From NCBI RefSeq assembly GCF_004217565.1, contig NZ_SHLA01000001.1, positions 310,001 to 374,000 of the forward strand: a stretch of DNA of 64,000 bases, in the 5' to 3' direction. Below, in pieces: positions 35,656 through 50,287 of the stretch (within the stretch, counting starts at the first letter, position 1; every line of letters starts with the position of its first letter). This DNA is from Zhihengliuella halotolerans (GTDB lineage: Bacteria > Actinomycetota > Actinomycetes > Actinomycetales > Micrococcaceae). The notes beneath the pieces were generated by a model, which was not told the origin of the DNA, ran no database searches, and was given only the letters and a program-made list of their open reading frames with translations. Made by a program: the position numbers and the translations under genes.

Positions 35656-37539
35656 GTGCATTTCCACCATCACGGCTACGTCTCCGGGGACCCGCGTGTC
35701 CAGCCGGCTGCCGGTACCGGAATCGACCGTCCCGACGAGCTGCCCGACCGGATGGACGTGCTGATCGTCGGTACCGGCCCCGCCGGGATGCTGACGGCCG
35801 CCCAGCTGTCGCGCTTCCCGGGAGTCAACACCCGCATCATCGAGCGCCGCCCGGGGCGGCTCGAGATCGGGCAGGCCGACGGCATCCAGGCGCGCAGCGT
35901 GGAGACGTTCCAGGCCTTCGGATTCGCCGAGCGCATCACGGCCGAGGCCTACGCCATCACGGAGATGGCGTTCTGGAAGCCGGACCCCGCTGATCAGTCC
36001 AAGATCGTGCGTACGGCACGGACCATCGACGATCCAGCGGGAATCAGTGAATTCCCGCACCTGATCGTCAATCAGGCCCGCGTGCTCGACTACTTCGCGG
36101 AGTTCATGGCCAATTCGCCGACCCGGATGAAGCCGGACTACGGATACGAGTTCAAGGACCTGACCGACACCGGTGCAGGGGAGTACCCGATCGAGGTGAC
36201 GCTCGTTCGGACCGCCGGTGACGAGGCGGGCAGCGAGCGCGTCGTCCGCGCCAAGTACGTGGTCGGTTCTGACGGGGCGCGCAGCAAGGTGCGCTCCGCG
36301 ATCGGTTGCACGCTCGACGGCGACCAGGCCAATCACGCGTGGGGCGTCATGGACGTGCTCGCCGAGAGCGACTTCCCGGACATCCGGCTCAAGTGCGCGA
36401 TCCAGTCCGGCGGCGGCGGCAGCATCCTGCTCATCCCGCGCGAGGGCGGCCATCTCTTCCGGATGTACGTCGACCTCGGCGAGGTTCCCGCGGGCGACCA
36501 CGGCGCCGTGCGGAAAACCACGATCGAGCAGATGATCGCCAAGGCGAACGAGATCGTGCACCCCTACACGGTCGACGTGCGCGACGTCGCCTGGCACAGC
36601 GTCTACGAGGTCGGCCACCGTCTCACCGACCGGTTCGACGACGTCGTCGCAGAGGAGCGCGGCACTCGCACCCCGCGCGTCTTCATCACCGGCGACGCCT
36701 GCCACACGCACAGCGCCAAGGCCGGGCAGGGCATGAACGTCTCGATGCAGGACGGCTTCAATCTCGGCTGGAAACTCGGCCACGTGCTCGAAGGGCGCGG
36801 CCCCGCGTCCTTGCTGTCGACGTACTCCGAGGAGCGCCAGGTCGTCGCCCAGAACCTCATCGACTTCGACAAGCAGTGGTCCACGCTCATGGCCAAGCGT
36901 CCGGAGGAGTTCGAGGATCCTTCGGAGCTCGAGGACTTCTACGTCCGCACGGCGGAATTCCCGGCGGGCTTCATGACCGAGTACGCGCCGTCGCTGCTCG
37001 TGGCCGCCCCGGCGCACCAGGACCTCGCCACGGGGTTCCCCATTGGCAAGCGGTTCAAGTCGGCGCCCGTCGTCCGGCTGTGCGATTCGAACCCCAAGCA
37101 GCTCGGGCACCTCGCCGAGGCCGACGGCCGCTGGCGCATCTACGTCTTCGCCGACGGTGCGGAGGCCGGGGCGCCGTCGGCGACCGCGGAGTTCGCGAAC
37201 TGGCTGACGACGGCGGCAGAGTCACCGCTCGCGGCGACGCCCGCGGGGGCCGACGACGACGCGTGGTTCGACGTGAAAGTCGTCTACCAGCAGGCGCACG
37301 CGGACATCGACATCAACGCGGTGCCGGCAGCATTCCGACCGAAGGTCGGGCCCTTCTCGCTGACACACCTCGAGAAGATCTTCGGCGTCCAGGAAGGCGA
37401 TGACATCTTCGACGCGCGCGGGATCAGCCGCGACGGCGCCGTCGTCGTCGTGCGCCCGGACCACTACGTGGCGAACGTGCTGCCGCTGACGGCAACGGAC
37501 GAGTTGGCGGACTTCTTCGCGCCGCTGCTCGCGGTGTAG
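35656..37539 (+). CDS. FAD-dependent aromatic hydroxylase, MobA (3-hydroxybenzoate 4-monooxygenase) type
   Basis: A 627-residue flavoprotein monooxygenase. The N-terminus (FHHHGYVSGDPRVQPAAGTG) resembles MobA of Comamonas. Motifs: dinucleotide fold MDVLIVGTGPAGMLTAAQLS, GQADGIQARSVETFQAFGF, the DG motif VGSDGARSKVRSAIG and the second FAD motif VFITGDACHTHSAKAGQGMN. The C-terminal ~170 residues form the thioredoxin-like domain of the phenol hydroxylase family. Likely hydroxylates 3-hydroxybenzoate or a similar phenol with NADPH and O2; substrate unproven. Start GTG 35656 follows GAGGA by seven bases. No ring-cleavage genes lie nearby, so it stands alone before rpoB. Confidence 0.82.
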   Translation: MHFHHHGYVSGDPRVQPAAGTGIDRPDELPDRMDVLIVGTGPAGMLTAAQLSRFPGVNTRIIERRPGRLEIGQADGIQARSVETFQAFGFAERITAEAYAITEMAFWKPDPADQSKIVRTARTIDDPAGISEFPHLIVNQARVLDYFAEFMANSPTRMKPDYGYEFKDLTDTGAGEYPIEVTLVRTAGDEAGSERVVRAKYVVGSDGARSKVRSAIGCTLDGDQANHAWGVMDVLAESDFPDIRLKCAIQSGGGGSILLIPREGGHLFRMYVDLGEVPAGDHGAVRKTTIEQMIAKANEIVHPYTVDVRDVAWHSVYEVGHRLTDRFDDVVAEERGTRTPRVFITGDACHTHSAKAGQGMNVSMQDGFNLGWKLGHVLEGRGPASLLSTYSEERQVVAQNLIDFDKQWSTLMAKRPEEFEDPSELEDFYVRTAEFPAGFMTEYAPSLLVAAPAHQDLATGFPIGKRFKSAPVVRLCDSNPKQLGHLAEADGRWRIYVFADGAEAGAPSATAEFANWLTTAAESPLAATPAGADDDAWFDVKVVYQQAHADIDINAVPAAFRPKVGPFSLTHLEKIFGVQEGDDIFDARGISRDGAVVVVRPDHYVANVLPLTATDELADFFAPLLAV

Positions 37540-37554
37540 CGGGCCGTGCGAGCC

Positions 37555-37594
37555 GGCGGCCCGGGGCGGGGGAGGACCTCCGATCCGGGCCGCC
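37555..37594 (+). terminator. terminator after the monooxygenase gene
   Basis: GGCGGCCCGG and CCGGGCCGCC pair perfectly around a 20-base loop containing GGAGGACCTCC, and CGGGGTTTGT follows. Confidence 0.65.
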
Positions 37595-37614
37595 CGGGGT
37601 TTGTCAACCGGTGG

Positions 37615-37644
37615 TTGGACATGCTAGGCGGCCGGGTGTAGTAT
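37615..37644 (+). promoter_or_regulatory. promoter of rpoBC
   Basis: TTGGAC (37615-37620) and TAGTAT (37639-37644), spacer 18 bases. The best sigma-70-like promoter in this gap; the leader would be about 155 bases. Confidence 0.7.
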
Positions 37645-37711
37645 GGAGCTTTGCGTCTTCCCTCTTTATCTTCTGGCCTTCATATAGCGGTGGGCCCGAT
37701 ACCCATGGTTT

Positions 37712-37748
37712 AGCCCGGGGCAATCGTTAATAGCGAATGCTCTGGGCT
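37712..37748 (+). other. hairpin in the rpoB leader
   Basis: AGCCC-g-GGGCA pairs with TGCTC-t-GGGCT around a loop containing TCG/CGA. A smaller hairpin TGGG/CCCA lies just before (37691-37704). These may be regulatory elements of the rpoBC mRNA; no matching known leader is recognised. Confidence 0.45.
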
Positions 37749-37806
37749 GTAAGTCATGTGTCGGGGGAGGCGCTCGGAAACCTGACGGTCTGTGGAAGGA
37801 TCCATC

Positions 37807-40800
37807 TTGGTCGCCTCGAGCACCTCTCAAAACGTAACCGCTAGTTCGGCGCGGTCCGCGGAAGCGGCTGGTCGAATTTCATTCGCAAAGATCCATGAGC
37901 CTTTGGATGTGCCCAACCTGTTGGCACTCCAGACCGAGAGCTTCGACTGGCTCGTCGGAAACGAACGCTGGAAGAACCGCGTCGCCCAGGCTCTGGCCGT
38001 GGGCGATGAGGGCGTCGCCGACGTCTCCGGCCTGGCGGAGATCTTCGAGGAGATCTCCCCGATCGAGGACTTCCAGGAGACCATGTCCCTGAGCTTCTCG
38101 GAGCCGGAGTTCGCCGACCCGAAGTACACCGAGGCCGAGTGCAAGGATCGCGACGCGACCTACTCCGCCCCGCTGTACGTCAAGGCCGAGTTCATGAACA
38201 ACAACACGGGCGAGATCAAGCAGCAGACCGTGTTCATGGGCGACTTCCCGCTGATGACGGAGAAGGGCACGTTCATCATCAACGGCACCGAGCGTGTCGT
38301 CGTGTCCCAGCTGGTCCGCTCCCCGGGCGCCTACTTCGAGCGCACGCCGGACAAGACCAGTGACAAGGACATCTTCACCGCCAAGGTCATCCCGTCCCGC
38401 GGTGCGTGGCTCGAGCTCGAGATCGACAAGCGCGACCAGGTCGGCGTCCGCCTCGACCGCAAGCGCAAGCAGTCCGTCACGGTCCTGCTCAAGGCCCTCG
38501 GCTGGAGCGAAGCCCGCATCCTCGAGGAGTTCGGCAACTACGAGTCGATCCGCGCCACCCTCGAGAAGGACACCACGGAGACGCAGGAGGAAGCCCTCCT
38601 CGACATCTACCGCAAGCTGCGTCCGGGCGAGCCGCCGACAGTCGACGCCGCCCAGAACCTGCTGGACAACCTGTACTTCAACCCGAAGCGCTACGATCTG
38701 GCCAAGGTCGGCCGCTACAAGATCAACCGCAAGCTCGGCGTCGATAAGCCGCTCTCCGGCCCGGGCGCCTCGGTGCTCGGCAACGACGACATCGTCGCCA
38801 TGATCAAGTTCCTCGTCGCGCTGCACGCCGGCGAGGACACGATCAAGGGTGTCCGTAACGGCGAAGACGTCGACGTGCGCGTCGAGGTCGACGACATCGA
38901 CCACTTCGGCAACCGTCGCATCCGCGCCGTCGGCGAGCTCATCGAGAACCAGGTCCGCACGGGCCTGTCCCGCATGGAGCGCGTCGTCCGCGAGCGCATG
39001 ACGACGCAGGACGTCGAGGCCATCACGCCGCAGACGCTGATCAACATCCGCCCGGTCGTCGCTGCGATCAAGGAGTTCTTCGGAACCTCCCAGCTGTCGC
39101 AGTTCATGGACCAGAACAACCCGCTCGCCGGCCTGACGCACAAGCGTCGTCTGTCCGCGCTGGGCCCGGGTGGTCTGTCCCGTGACCGCGCCGGCATGGA
39201 GGTCCGCGACGTGCACCCGTCGCACTACGGCCGCATGTGCCCGATCGAGACCCCTGAAGGCCCGAACATCGGCCTCATCGGCTCGCTCGCGACCTACGCA
39301 CGCATCAACGCCTTCGGCTTTATCGAGTCGCCGTACCGCAAGGTCGTCGACGGCAAGGTCACCGAAGAGGTCCGTTACCTCACGGCCGACGACGAGCTCG
39401 AGGCCCTGATCGCTCAGGCCAACGCCCCGCTGACGGAGGACCAGTTCTTCGCTGAGGACCTCGTCCTCGCCCGTGAACGCGGCGGTGGCGGCGAGCCCGT
39501 GCTGGCCGCTCCCTCCGAGATCGACTTCATGGACGTCTCGCCGCGCCAGATGGTGTCCGGCGCTACGGCCCTGATCCCGTTCCTCGAGCACGACGATGCC
39601 AACCGCGCGCTCATGGGCGCGAACATGCAGCGTCAGGCTGTCCCGCTGCTGCAGTCGGAGTCCCCGATTGTCGGCACGGGCATGGAGAAGTACGTCGCGG
39701 TCGACGCCGGCGACTCCATCACCGCCGACAAGCCGGGTGTCGTCACCGACGTCTCCGCCGACCTCGTCATCGTCATGAACGACGACGGCACCGAGACGGC
39801 CTACCCGATCATGAAGTTCGCCCGCTCGAACCAGGGCAACGCGTACAACCAGCGCGTCATGGTCTCCGAGGGCGACCGCGTCGAGTACCAGTCGCTCATC
39901 GCCGACGGCCCGTCCACCGACAAGGGCGAGCTCGCACTGGGCAAGAACCTCCTGGTGGCGTTCATGTCCTGGGAGGGTCACAACTTCGAGGATGCGATCA
40001 TCCTCTCGCAGCGCATGGTCTCGGAAGACGTCCTCACCTCGATCCACATCGAGGAGCACGAGGTCGACGCCCGCGACACGAAGCTCGGCGCCGAGGAGAT
40101 CACCCGGGACATCCCGAACGTCTCCGAAGAGGTTCTCTCGCAGCTCGACGAGCGCGGCATCATCCACATCGGTGCCGAGGTCGAAGCCGGCGACATCCTC
40201 GTCGGCCGCGTCACGCCCAAGGGTGAGACGGAGCTGACCCCGGAGGAGCGCCTGCTGCGCGCCATCTTCGGCGAGAAGTCCCGCGAAGTCCGCGACACCT
40301 CCCTGAAGGTGCCGCACGGCGAGTCGGGTACCGTCATCGGCATCCGCATCTTCGATCGCGACAACGACGACGAGCTGCCCCCGGGCGTGAACCAGCTGGT
40401 CCGCGTGTACGTGGCGCAGAAGCGCAAGATCACGGACGGCGACAAGCTCGCCGGCCGCCACGGCAACAAGGGCGTCATCTCGCGCATCCTGCCCATCGAG
40501 GACATGCCGTTCCTCGAGGACGGCACGCCGGTCGACGTCATCCTTAACCCGCTGGGTGTCCCGGGCCGTATGAACATCGGTCAGGTCTTGGAGATCCACC
40601 TCGCGTGGGCCGCCAAGCAGGGCTGGAAGATCGAGGGCGAGCCGGAGTGGATCAAGAAGCTCCCGAACCTGCCACGCGAGTCCGGGCCGACCACGGTCGC
40701 CACCCCGGTCTTCGACGGTGCGGAAGAGGACGAGGTCCGCGGTCTGCTCGACCACACGACGCCGACGCGCGACGGTGACCGCCTGATCGACAACAGCGGC

Positions 40801-41313
40801 AAGGCCCGCCTGTTCGACGGCCGCTCCGGTGAGCCGCTTCCGGACCCGATCTCGGTCGGTTACATGTACATCCTGAAGCTGCACCACCTCGTCGACGACA
40901 AGATCCACGCGCGTTCGACCGGACCGTACTCCATGATCACGCAGCAGCCGCTGGGTGGTAAGGCCCAGTTCGGTGGCCAGCGCTTCGGTGAGATGGAAGT
41001 CTGGGCCCTCGAGGCCTACGGCGCCGCCTACACGCTGCAGGAACTGTTGACGATCAAGTCCGATGACATTCACGGCCGCGTGAAGGTCTACGAGGCGATC
41101 GTCAAGGGCGAGAACATCCCGGAGCCCGGCGTTCCGGAATCGTTCAAGGTGCTCATCAAGGAAATGCAGTCGCTGTGCCTGAACGTCGAGGTTCTCTCCT
41201 CGGACGGCACGACGATTGAAATGCGTGACTCGGACGAAGAAGTCTTCCGGGCCGCGGAAGAACTCGGCATCGACCTTTCCCGGGCCGAGCCGAACTCCGT
41301 AGAAGAGGTCTAG
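37807..41313 (+). CDS. rpoB: DNA-directed RNA polymerase subunit beta
   Basis: 1168 residues. I start at TTG 37807 because GGAAGGA lies six bases before it and it gives the actinobacterial N-terminus [12 protein letters not shown]; a GTG at 37792 lacks an SD. The rifampicin region (residues 426-452) reads [20 protein letters not shown] and [11 protein letters not shown], i.e. the sensitive type at the commonly mutated Ser, His and Ser positions. Also present: [39 protein letters not shown] and the C-terminal [20 protein letters not shown]. Forms the catalytic pincer with beta', encoded next. Confidence 0.98.
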   Translation: MVASSTSQNVTASSARSAEAAGRISFAKIHEPLDVPNLLALQTESFDWLVGNERWKNRVAQALAVGDEGVADVSGLAEIFEEISPIEDFQETMSLSFSEPEFADPKYTEAECKDRDATYSAPLYVKAEFMNNNTGEIKQQTVFMGDFPLMTEKGTFIINGTERVVVSQLVRSPGAYFERTPDKTSDKDIFTAKVIPSRGAWLELEIDKRDQVGVRLDRKRKQSVTVLLKALGWSEARILEEFGNYESIRATLEKDTTETQEEALLDIYRKLRPGEPPTVDAAQNLLDNLYFNPKRYDLAKVGRYKINRKLGVDKPLSGPGASVLGNDDIVAMIKFLVALHAGEDTIKGVRNGEDVDVRVEVDDIDHFGNRRIRAVGELIENQVRTGLSRMERVVRERMTTQDVEAITPQTLINIRPVVAAIKEFFGTSQLSQFMDQNNPLAGLTHKRRLSALGPGGLSRDRAGMEVRDVHPSHYGRMCPIETPEGPNIGLIGSLATYARINAFGFIESPYRKVVDGKVTEEVRYLTADDELEALIAQANAPLTEDQFFAEDLVLARERGGGGEPVLAAPSEIDFMDVSPRQMVSGATALIPFLEHDDANRALMGANMQRQAVPLLQSESPIVGTGMEKYVAVDAGDSITADKPGVVTDVSADLVIVMNDDGTETAYPIMKFARSNQGNAYNQRVMVSEGDRVEYQSLIADGPSTDKGELALGKNLLVAFMSWEGHNFEDAIILSQRMVSEDVLTSIHIEEHEVDARDTKLGAEEITRDIPNVSEEVLSQLDERGIIHIGAEVEAGDILVGRVTPKGETELTPEERLLRAIFGEKSREVRDTSLKVPHGESGTVIGIRIFDRDNDDELPPGVNQLVRVYVAQKRKITDGDKLAGRHGNKGVISRILPIEDMPFLEDGTPVDVILNPLGVPGRMNIGQVLEIHLAWAAKQGWKIEGEPEWIKKLPNLPRESGPTTVATPVFDGAEEDEVRGLLDHTTPTRDGDRLIDNSGKARLFDGRSGEPLPDPISVGYMYILKLHHLVDDKIHARSTGPYSMITQQPLGGKAQFGGQRFGEMEVWALEAYGAAYTLQELLTIKSDDIHGRVKVYEAIVKGENIPEPGVPESFKVLIKEMQSLCLNVEVLSSDGTTIEMRDSDEEVFRAAEELGIDLSRAEPNSVEEV

Positions 41314-41432
41314 GTCGACCGGCGGGTCCCGGCACATGAGCCGGGCACCCGCCGTCGGACCCGAACTTTTCATCCCGGGGCGGTCCGCCCGCCCCAGCGA
41401 AGACTTCAGAGAACAAGAGAGATAGGGACCAT

Positions 41433-45323
<3,891 letters not shown>

Positions 45324-45362
45324 GCCGGGAGACAAGTCGCCTAGGCGACCGAGGCCATGAAA

Positions 45363-45398
45363 CGGGGCGGTACCACTGCGTGTGGTGCCGCCCCGTTT
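45363..45398 (+). terminator. intrinsic terminator of rpoBC
   Basis: CGGGGCGGTACCAC and GTGGTGCCGCCCCG form a 14-bp stem with a TGCGT loop, followed by TTT. Confidence 0.8.
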
Positions 45399-45458
45399 CG
45401 CGTTCCACTGCTTTAACACGGCGTCGCGCTCGATTCGATTAAGCCGCGCGGAACGTGC

Positions 45459-45464
45459 TATGGT
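45459..45464 (+). promoter_or_regulatory. possible -10 box of the str operon
   Basis: TATGGT in an otherwise GC-rich stretch, with a weak TTCGAT 19 bases upstream (45434-45439). Its transcript would begin just before the three-way junction described next. Confidence 0.4.
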
Positions 45465-45481
45465 GAAGTCAATTGTTTTAT

Positions 45482-45537
45482 GTGTGGCAAAGGGACTCGG
45501 TCCGGGTTGCGGGGAAATTGCGCAACGAATGCCACAC
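45482..45537 (+). promoter_or_regulatory. three-way-junction leader of the rpsL operon
   Basis: GTGTGGCA (45482-45489) pairs with TGCCACAC (45530-45537) over eight bases. Inside sit two hairpins: GGAC/GTCC (45493-45503) and GTTGCG/CGCAAC (45506-45526). All three stems are perfect. It lies 120 bases upstream of the rpsL start, where an S7- or S12-responsive regulator or an RNA thermometer-like element could act; function is unknown. Confidence 0.5.
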
Positions 45538-45657
45538 TTTTGCACGCCTACGGTCGATTCCGCTTCCGTTGCGTCGCGATGAAACGACCAAGTAGCAGCG
45601 CCGACGTAGAACGTAGGTTGTCGGTGCAGCATGTCAAAGAAACCGGAGGACACGAAA

Positions 45658-46032
45658 GTGCCTACTATTCAGCAGCTGGTCCGCAAGGGCCGCTCGCCGA
45701 AGGTCAACAAGACCAAGGCTCCCGCCCTTAAGGGCGACCCGATGCGCCGTGGCGTGTGCACCCGTGTGTACACCACCACCCCGAAGAAGCCGAACTCGGC
45801 GCTCCGTAAGGTCGCTCGCGTGCGCCTTTCCGGCGGCGTTGAGGTCACCGCGTACATCCCCGGCGTTGGCCACAACCTGCAGGAGCACTCCATCGTGCTC
45901 GTTCGCGGCGGCCGCGTGAAGGACCTCCCGGGTGTCCGTTACAAGATCGTCCGTGGCGCACTCGACACGCAGGGCGTGAAGGACCGTAAGCAGGCTCGTT
46001 CCCGCTACGGCGCGAAGAAGGAGAAGAAGTAA
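45658..46032 (+). CDS. rpsL: 30S ribosomal protein S12
   Basis: 124 residues from GTG 45658 (GGAGG eight bases upstream), reading (M)[14 protein letters not shown]. Lys43 in [13 protein letters not shown] and Lys88 in [13 protein letters not shown] are both lysine, the streptomycin-sensitive form. S12 lies at the decoding centre. The frame is open upstream to 45631 but the added residues are not S12-like. Its TAA overlaps the rpsG ATG (TAATG), so translation is coupled. Confidence 0.97.
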   Translation: MPTIQQLVRKGRSPKVNKTKAPALKGDPMRRGVCTRVYTTTPKKPNSALRKVARVRLSGGVEVTAYIPGVGHNLQEHSIVLVRGGRVKDLPGVRYKIVRGALDTQGVKDRKQARSRYGAKKEKK

Positions 46033-46502
46033 TGCCTCGTAAGGGTCCCGCTCCGAAGCGCCCCCTCGTCGCCGATCCGGTGTACGGATCCCCGTTGGTC
46101 ACGCAGCTGATCAACAAGGTTCTGGTCGACGGCAAGAAGTCCACCGCCGAGCGCATCGTTTACGGTGCCCTTGCCGGTGCAGAGGCCAAGACCGGTTCCG
46201 ACCCGGTCGCCACCCTCAAGAAGGCCATGGACAACGTCCGCCCGGCCCTCGAGGTCCGCTCCCGCCGCGTCGGTGGCGCCACCTACCAGGTCCCGGTCGA
46301 CGTCAAGCCGGGCCGCTCCACCGCACTGGCCCTCCGCTGGCTGGTCGGCTACTCCAAGGACCGTCGCGAGAAGACGATGATCGAGCGTCTCATGAACGAG
46401 ATCCTCGACGCATCGAACGGTCTCGGTGCCGCTGTGAAGCGCCGCGAGGACACCCACAAGATGGCCGAGTCCAACAAGGCCTTCGCTCACTACCGCTGGT
46501 AA
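46032..46502 (+). CDS. rpsG: 30S ribosomal protein S7
   Basis: 156 residues, [20 protein letters not shown], with [20 protein letters not shown] and the C-terminal [19 protein letters not shown]7 organises the 3' domain of 16S rRNA and in E. coli represses the str operon. It overlaps the rpsL stop by one base. Confidence 0.97.
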   Translation: MPRKGPAPKRPLVADPVYGSPLVTQLINKVLVDGKKSTAERIVYGALAGAEAKTGSDPVATLKKAMDNVRPALEVRSRRVGGATYQVPVDVKPGRSTALALRWLVGYSKDRREKTMIERLMNEILDASNGLGAAVKRREDTHKMAESNKAFAHYRW

Positions 46503-46514
46503 AAATGATTTGAG

Positions 46515-46560
46515 GACGACGGCGGCTGCAGGCACTCGGTGCCTCGGCCGTCGTCGTCCC
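46515..46560 (+). other. hairpin between rpsG and fusA
   Basis: GGACGACGGC-...-AGGCAC-TCG-GTGCCT-...-GCCGTCGTCGTCC folds into a long stem. No T-run; it probably tunes relative levels or mRNA stability rather than ends transcription. Confidence 0.55.
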
Positions 46561-46586
46561 CGAGTCGACAGACAAAGGGAGACAAC

Positions 46587-48707
46587 GTGGCACAGGATGT
46601 GCTCACCGACCTCAAGAAGGTCCGCAACATCGGCATCATGGCCCACATCGATGCCGGTAAGACCACCACGACGGAACGCATCCTCTTCTACACGGGTGTG
46701 AATCACAAGATCGGCGAGACGCACGACGGCGCCTCGACGACCGACTGGATGGAACAGGAGAAGGAGCGCGGCATCACGATCACGTCGGCTGCCGTCACCT
46801 GCTTCTGGGACAACAACCAGATCAACATCATCGACACCCCTGGCCACGTTGACTTCACCGTCGAGGTGGAGCGCGCGCTTCGCGTCCTCGATGGCGCCGT
46901 CGCCGTGTTCGACGGCAAGGAGGGTGTCGAGCCGCAGTCGGAGACCGTTTGGCGTCAGGCCGACAAGTACGACGTCCCGCGCATCTGCTTCGTCAACAAG
47001 ATGGACAAGATGGGCGCCGACTTCTACTTCACCGTCGACACCATCGTGAACCGCCTGGGCGCGACCCCGCTGGTCATGCAGCTGCCGATCGGCTCCGAGT
47101 CCGACTTCGTCGGCGTCGTCGACCTCGTGACCATGAAGGCCCTCGTGTGGCCGGGCGACTCCAAGGGCGACGTCACCATGGGTGCCGCCTACGAGACCCG
47201 CGAGATCCCCGAGGACCTCCAGGAGCGTGCTGAGGAGTACCGCGCGAAGCTCGTCGAGCAGGTCGCGGAGTCCTCCGACGAGCTCATGGAGAAGTTCCTC
47301 GAGGGCGAAGAGATCACGCTCGAGGAGCTCAAGGCCGGCATCCGCCAGATGACGGTCACCTCGCAGGCCTACCCGGTCTTCTGTGGTTCCGCCTTCAAGA
47401 ACCGCGGCGTGCAGCCCATGCTCGACGCCGTGATCGACTACCTGCCGGCACCGTTCGACGTGCCGCCGATGATCGGTCACGACCCGTCGGACGAGGAGAA
47501 GGAACTGACTCGCAAGCCGAGCCAGGACGAGCCGTTCTCGGCTCTGGCCTTCAAGATCGCCTCGCACCCGTTCTTCGGTCAGCTCACCTTCATCCGCGTC
47601 TACTCCGGCCAGGCCGTTCCGGGCGTGCAGGTGCTGAACACCACGAAGGGCAAGAAGGAACGCATCGGCAAGATGTTCCAGATGCACTCCAACAAGGAGA
47701 ACCCGGTCGAAGAGATCGTGGCTGGCCACATCTACGCCGTCATCGGCCTGAAGGACGTCACCACCGGTGACACCCTGAGCGCCTCCGACGCACCGATCGT
47801 CCTCGAGTCGATGACCTTCCCGGAGCCTGTCATCTCCGTGGCCATCGAGCCGAAGACGAAGGGCGACCAGCAGAAGCTGTCGACCGCCATCCAGAAGCTC
47901 GCCGCTGAGGACCCGACCTTCACGGTCTCCCTCAACGAGGACACCGGGCAGACCGAGATCGGCGGCATGGGCGAGCTCCACCTGGACATCCTGGTGGACC
48001 GCATGCGCCGCGAGTTCAAGGTCGAGGCGAACGTCGGCAAGCCGCAGGTCGCGTACCGTGAGACCATCAAGAAGGCCGTGGACAAGGTCGACTACACGCA
48101 CAAGAAGCAGACCGGTGGTTCGGGTCAGTTCGCCAAGGTGCAGGTCGCTTTCGAGCCGCTCGACACCCAGGAAAACGACGGCGAGCTCTACGAGTTCAAG
48201 AACGCCGTCACGGGTGGCCGCATCCCGCGCGAGTACATTCCCTCGGTCGACGCCGGTATCCAGGACGCCATGCAGTTCGGCATCCTCGCCGGTTACCCGG
48301 TCGTCGGCGTCAAGGCCACGCTGCTTGACGGTGCGTACCACGACGTCGACTCCTCGGAAATGGCGTTCAAGCTCGCCGGTTCCCAGGTCTTCAAGGAAGG
48401 CGCACGCCGCGCCAACCCGGTGATCCTGGAGCCGGTCATGGCCGTCGAGGTCCGTACTCCCGAGGAGTACATGGGCGATGTCATCGGTGACCTGAACTCC
48501 CGTCGTGGACAGATCCAGTCCATGGAGGATGCGCAGGGCGTCAAGGTCGTCAAGGCCCAGGTTCCGCTGTCCGAGATGTTCGGCTACATCGGCGACCTGC
48601 GCTCGCGCACCCAGGGCCGCGCTGTCTACAGCATGGAATTCGACAGCTACGCCGAGGTCCCCAAGGCTGTTGCCGAGGAGATCATCCAGAAGTCCCGCGG
48701 CGAATAA
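46587..48707 (+). CDS. fusA: elongation factor G
   Basis: 706 residues from GTG 46587 (AAAGGGAGA upstream). GTPase motifs [43 protein letters not shown] and [10 protein letters not shown] are intact. Domain IV contains the conserved [15 protein letters not shown] and [13 protein letters not shown] drives translocation and, with RRF, ribosome recycling. Third gene of the str operon. Confidence 0.97.
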   Translation: MAQDVLTDLKKVRNIGIMAHIDAGKTTTTERILFYTGVNHKIGETHDGASTTDWMEQEKERGITITSAAVTCFWDNNQINIIDTPGHVDFTVEVERALRVLDGAVAVFDGKEGVEPQSETVWRQADKYDVPRICFVNKMDKMGADFYFTVDTIVNRLGATPLVMQLPIGSESDFVGVVDLVTMKALVWPGDSKGDVTMGAAYETREIPEDLQERAEEYRAKLVEQVAESSDELMEKFLEGEEITLEELKAGIRQMTVTSQAYPVFCGSAFKNRGVQPMLDAVIDYLPAPFDVPPMIGHDPSDEEKELTRKPSQDEPFSALAFKIASHPFFGQLTFIRVYSGQAVPGVQVLNTTKGKKERIGKMFQMHSNKENPVEEIVAGHIYAVIGLKDVTTGDTLSASDAPIVLESMTFPEPVISVAIEPKTKGDQQKLSTAIQKLAAEDPTFTVSLNEDTGQTEIGGMGELHLDILVDRMRREFKVEANVGKPQVAYRETIKKAVDKVDYTHKKQTGGSGQFAKVQVAFEPLDTQENDGELYEFKNAVTGGRIPREYIPSVDAGIQDAMQFGILAGYPVVGVKATLLDGAYHDVDSSEMAFKLAGSQVFKEGARRANPVILEPVMAVEVRTPEEYMGDVIGDLNSRRGQIQSMEDAQGVKVVKAQVPLSEMFGYIGDLRSRTQGRAVYSMEFDSYAEVPKAVAEEIIQKSRGE

Positions 48708-48760
48708 TCGCCCACGGATCAATGACCAGTCTGAAACCGCGTACAGTGGCGGAGGACATC

Positions 48761-48792
48761 GAGTCGGGGTGGCCAACTGGTCACCCCGACTC
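48761..48792 (+). terminator. hairpin between fusA and tuf
   Basis: GAGTCGGGGTG and CACCCCGACTC pair perfectly (11 bp) around a 10-base loop. It suggests that tuf, which follows after 149 bases, also has its own promoter, as in many bacteria. Confidence 0.6.
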
Positions 48793-48941
48793 GGGGCAGA
48801 CTGATGGGCCCGGAACAAAACGGGCGCTGAGGGAAACCACAAATTTAGCGAAATAATCAAGCCCCCAGTAGACTTGCATGAGTTTCGTCCACGAACCGCG
48901 TGGGCGGGGTAAGTCTTCTGAATACGTTCTAGGAGGAACCT

Positions 48942-50132
48942 GTGGCGAAGGCAAAGTTCGAGCGGACTAAGCCGCACGTCAACATCGGCACCATCGGTCA
49001 CGTTGACCACGGTAAGACCACGTTGACTGCTGCCATTTCCAAGGTGCTTGCTGACAAGTACCCGGATCTGAATGAGCAGCGCGATTTCGGCGCCATCGAC
49101 TCCGCTCCGGAGGAGCGCCAGCGCGGCATCACGATCAACATCGCGCACATCGAGTACCAGACCGAGGCGCGTCACTACGCCCACGTGGACGCCCCGGGCC
49201 ACGCGGACTACGTGAAGAACATGATCACCGGTGCTGCTCAGATGGACGGTGCCATCCTCGTTGTGGCCGCCACTGACGGCCCGATGGCTCAGACCCGCGA
49301 GCACGTGCTGCTGGCCCGCCAGGTTGGCGTGCCGAAGCTTCTCGTGGCGCTGAACAAGTCGGACATGGTCGACGACGAAGAGCTCCTCGACCTGGTCGAG
49401 ATGGAGGTCCGCGAGCTGCTGTCGGACCAGGGCTACGAAGGCGACGACGCACCGGTCGTGCGCGTTTCCGGCCTGAAGGCTCTCGAAGGCGACGCCGAGT
49501 GGGTCAAGGCTGTTGAGGACCTCATGGAGGCCGTCGACGAGTACATCCCCACCCCGGTTCGTGACCGTGACAAGCCGTTCCTGATGCCGATCGAGGACGT
49601 CTTCACGATCACCGGTCGCGGCACCGTCGTGACGGGCCGCGCCGAGCGCGGTACCCTCGCGATCAACTCCGAGGTCGAGATCGTCGGCATCCGTCCGGTC
49701 CAGAAGACCACGGTCACCGGTATCGAGATGTTCCACAAGCAGCTCGACGAGGCATGGGCCGGCGAGAACTGTGGTCTGCTGCTTCGCGGCATCAAGCGCG
49801 AGGACGTCGAGCGCGGGCAGGTCATCGTGAAGCCGGGTTCCATCACCCCGCACACGGACTTCGAGGCCAACGTCTACATCCTTTCCAAGGATGAGGGCGG
49901 TCGCCACAACCCGTTCTACTCGAACTACCGTCCGCAGTTCTACTTCCGTACGACCGACGTCACCGGCGTCATCACGCTGCCGGAAGGCACCGAGATGGTC
50001 ATGCCGGGCGACAACACTGAGATGACCGTTGCGCTCATCCAGCCGATCGCTATGGAAGACGGCCTCGGCTTCGCTATCCGCGAGGGTGGCCGCACCGTTG
50101 GCTCGGGCCGCGTCACCAAGATCATCAAGTAA
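48942..50132 (+). CDS. tuf: elongation factor Tu
   Basis: 396 residues from GTG 48942, with AGGAGGAACCT just upstream. Contains [58 protein letters not shown] and the C-terminal [14 protein letters not shown]. It delivers aminoacyl-tRNA to the ribosome. The codon usage is strongly biased, as expected for a very highly expressed protein. Intrinsic terminator follows. Confidence 0.98.
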   Translation: MAKAKFERTKPHVNIGTIGHVDHGKTTLTAAISKVLADKYPDLNEQRDFGAIDSAPEERQRGITINIAHIEYQTEARHYAHVDAPGHADYVKNMITGAAQMDGAILVVAATDGPMAQTREHVLLARQVGVPKLLVALNKSDMVDDEELLDLVEMEVRELLSDQGYEGDDAPVVRVSGLKALEGDAEWVKAVEDLMEAVDEYIPTPVRDRDKPFLMPIEDVFTITGRGTVVTGRAERGTLAINSEVEIVGIRPVQKTTVTGIEMFHKQLDEAWAGENCGLLLRGIKREDVERGQVIVKPGSITPHTDFEANVYILSKDEGGRHNPFYSNYRPQFYFRTTDVTGVITLPEGTEMVMPGDNTEMTVALIQPIAMEDGLGFAIREGGRTVGSGRVTKIIK

Positions 50133-50167
50133 GTTTCTTACCTGATGTTCTGACCTGACGGTCTAAA

Positions 50168-50203
50168 ACAAACACCCCGCTGCTCTGGCAGCGGGGTGTT
50201 TGT
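50168..50203 (+). terminator. intrinsic terminator of tuf
   Basis: ACAAACACCCCGCTGC and GCAGCGGGGTGTTTGT form a perfect 16-bp stem with a TCTG loop, then CGTTTAA. Confidence 0.85.
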
Positions 50204-50287
50204 CGTTTAACCGGTGCCCGCGGATCCGTTCACTTTCATCGTCCTAATAGACTAACGTTGGTGGTGATCGGTAGAGAAGAGGACAGC

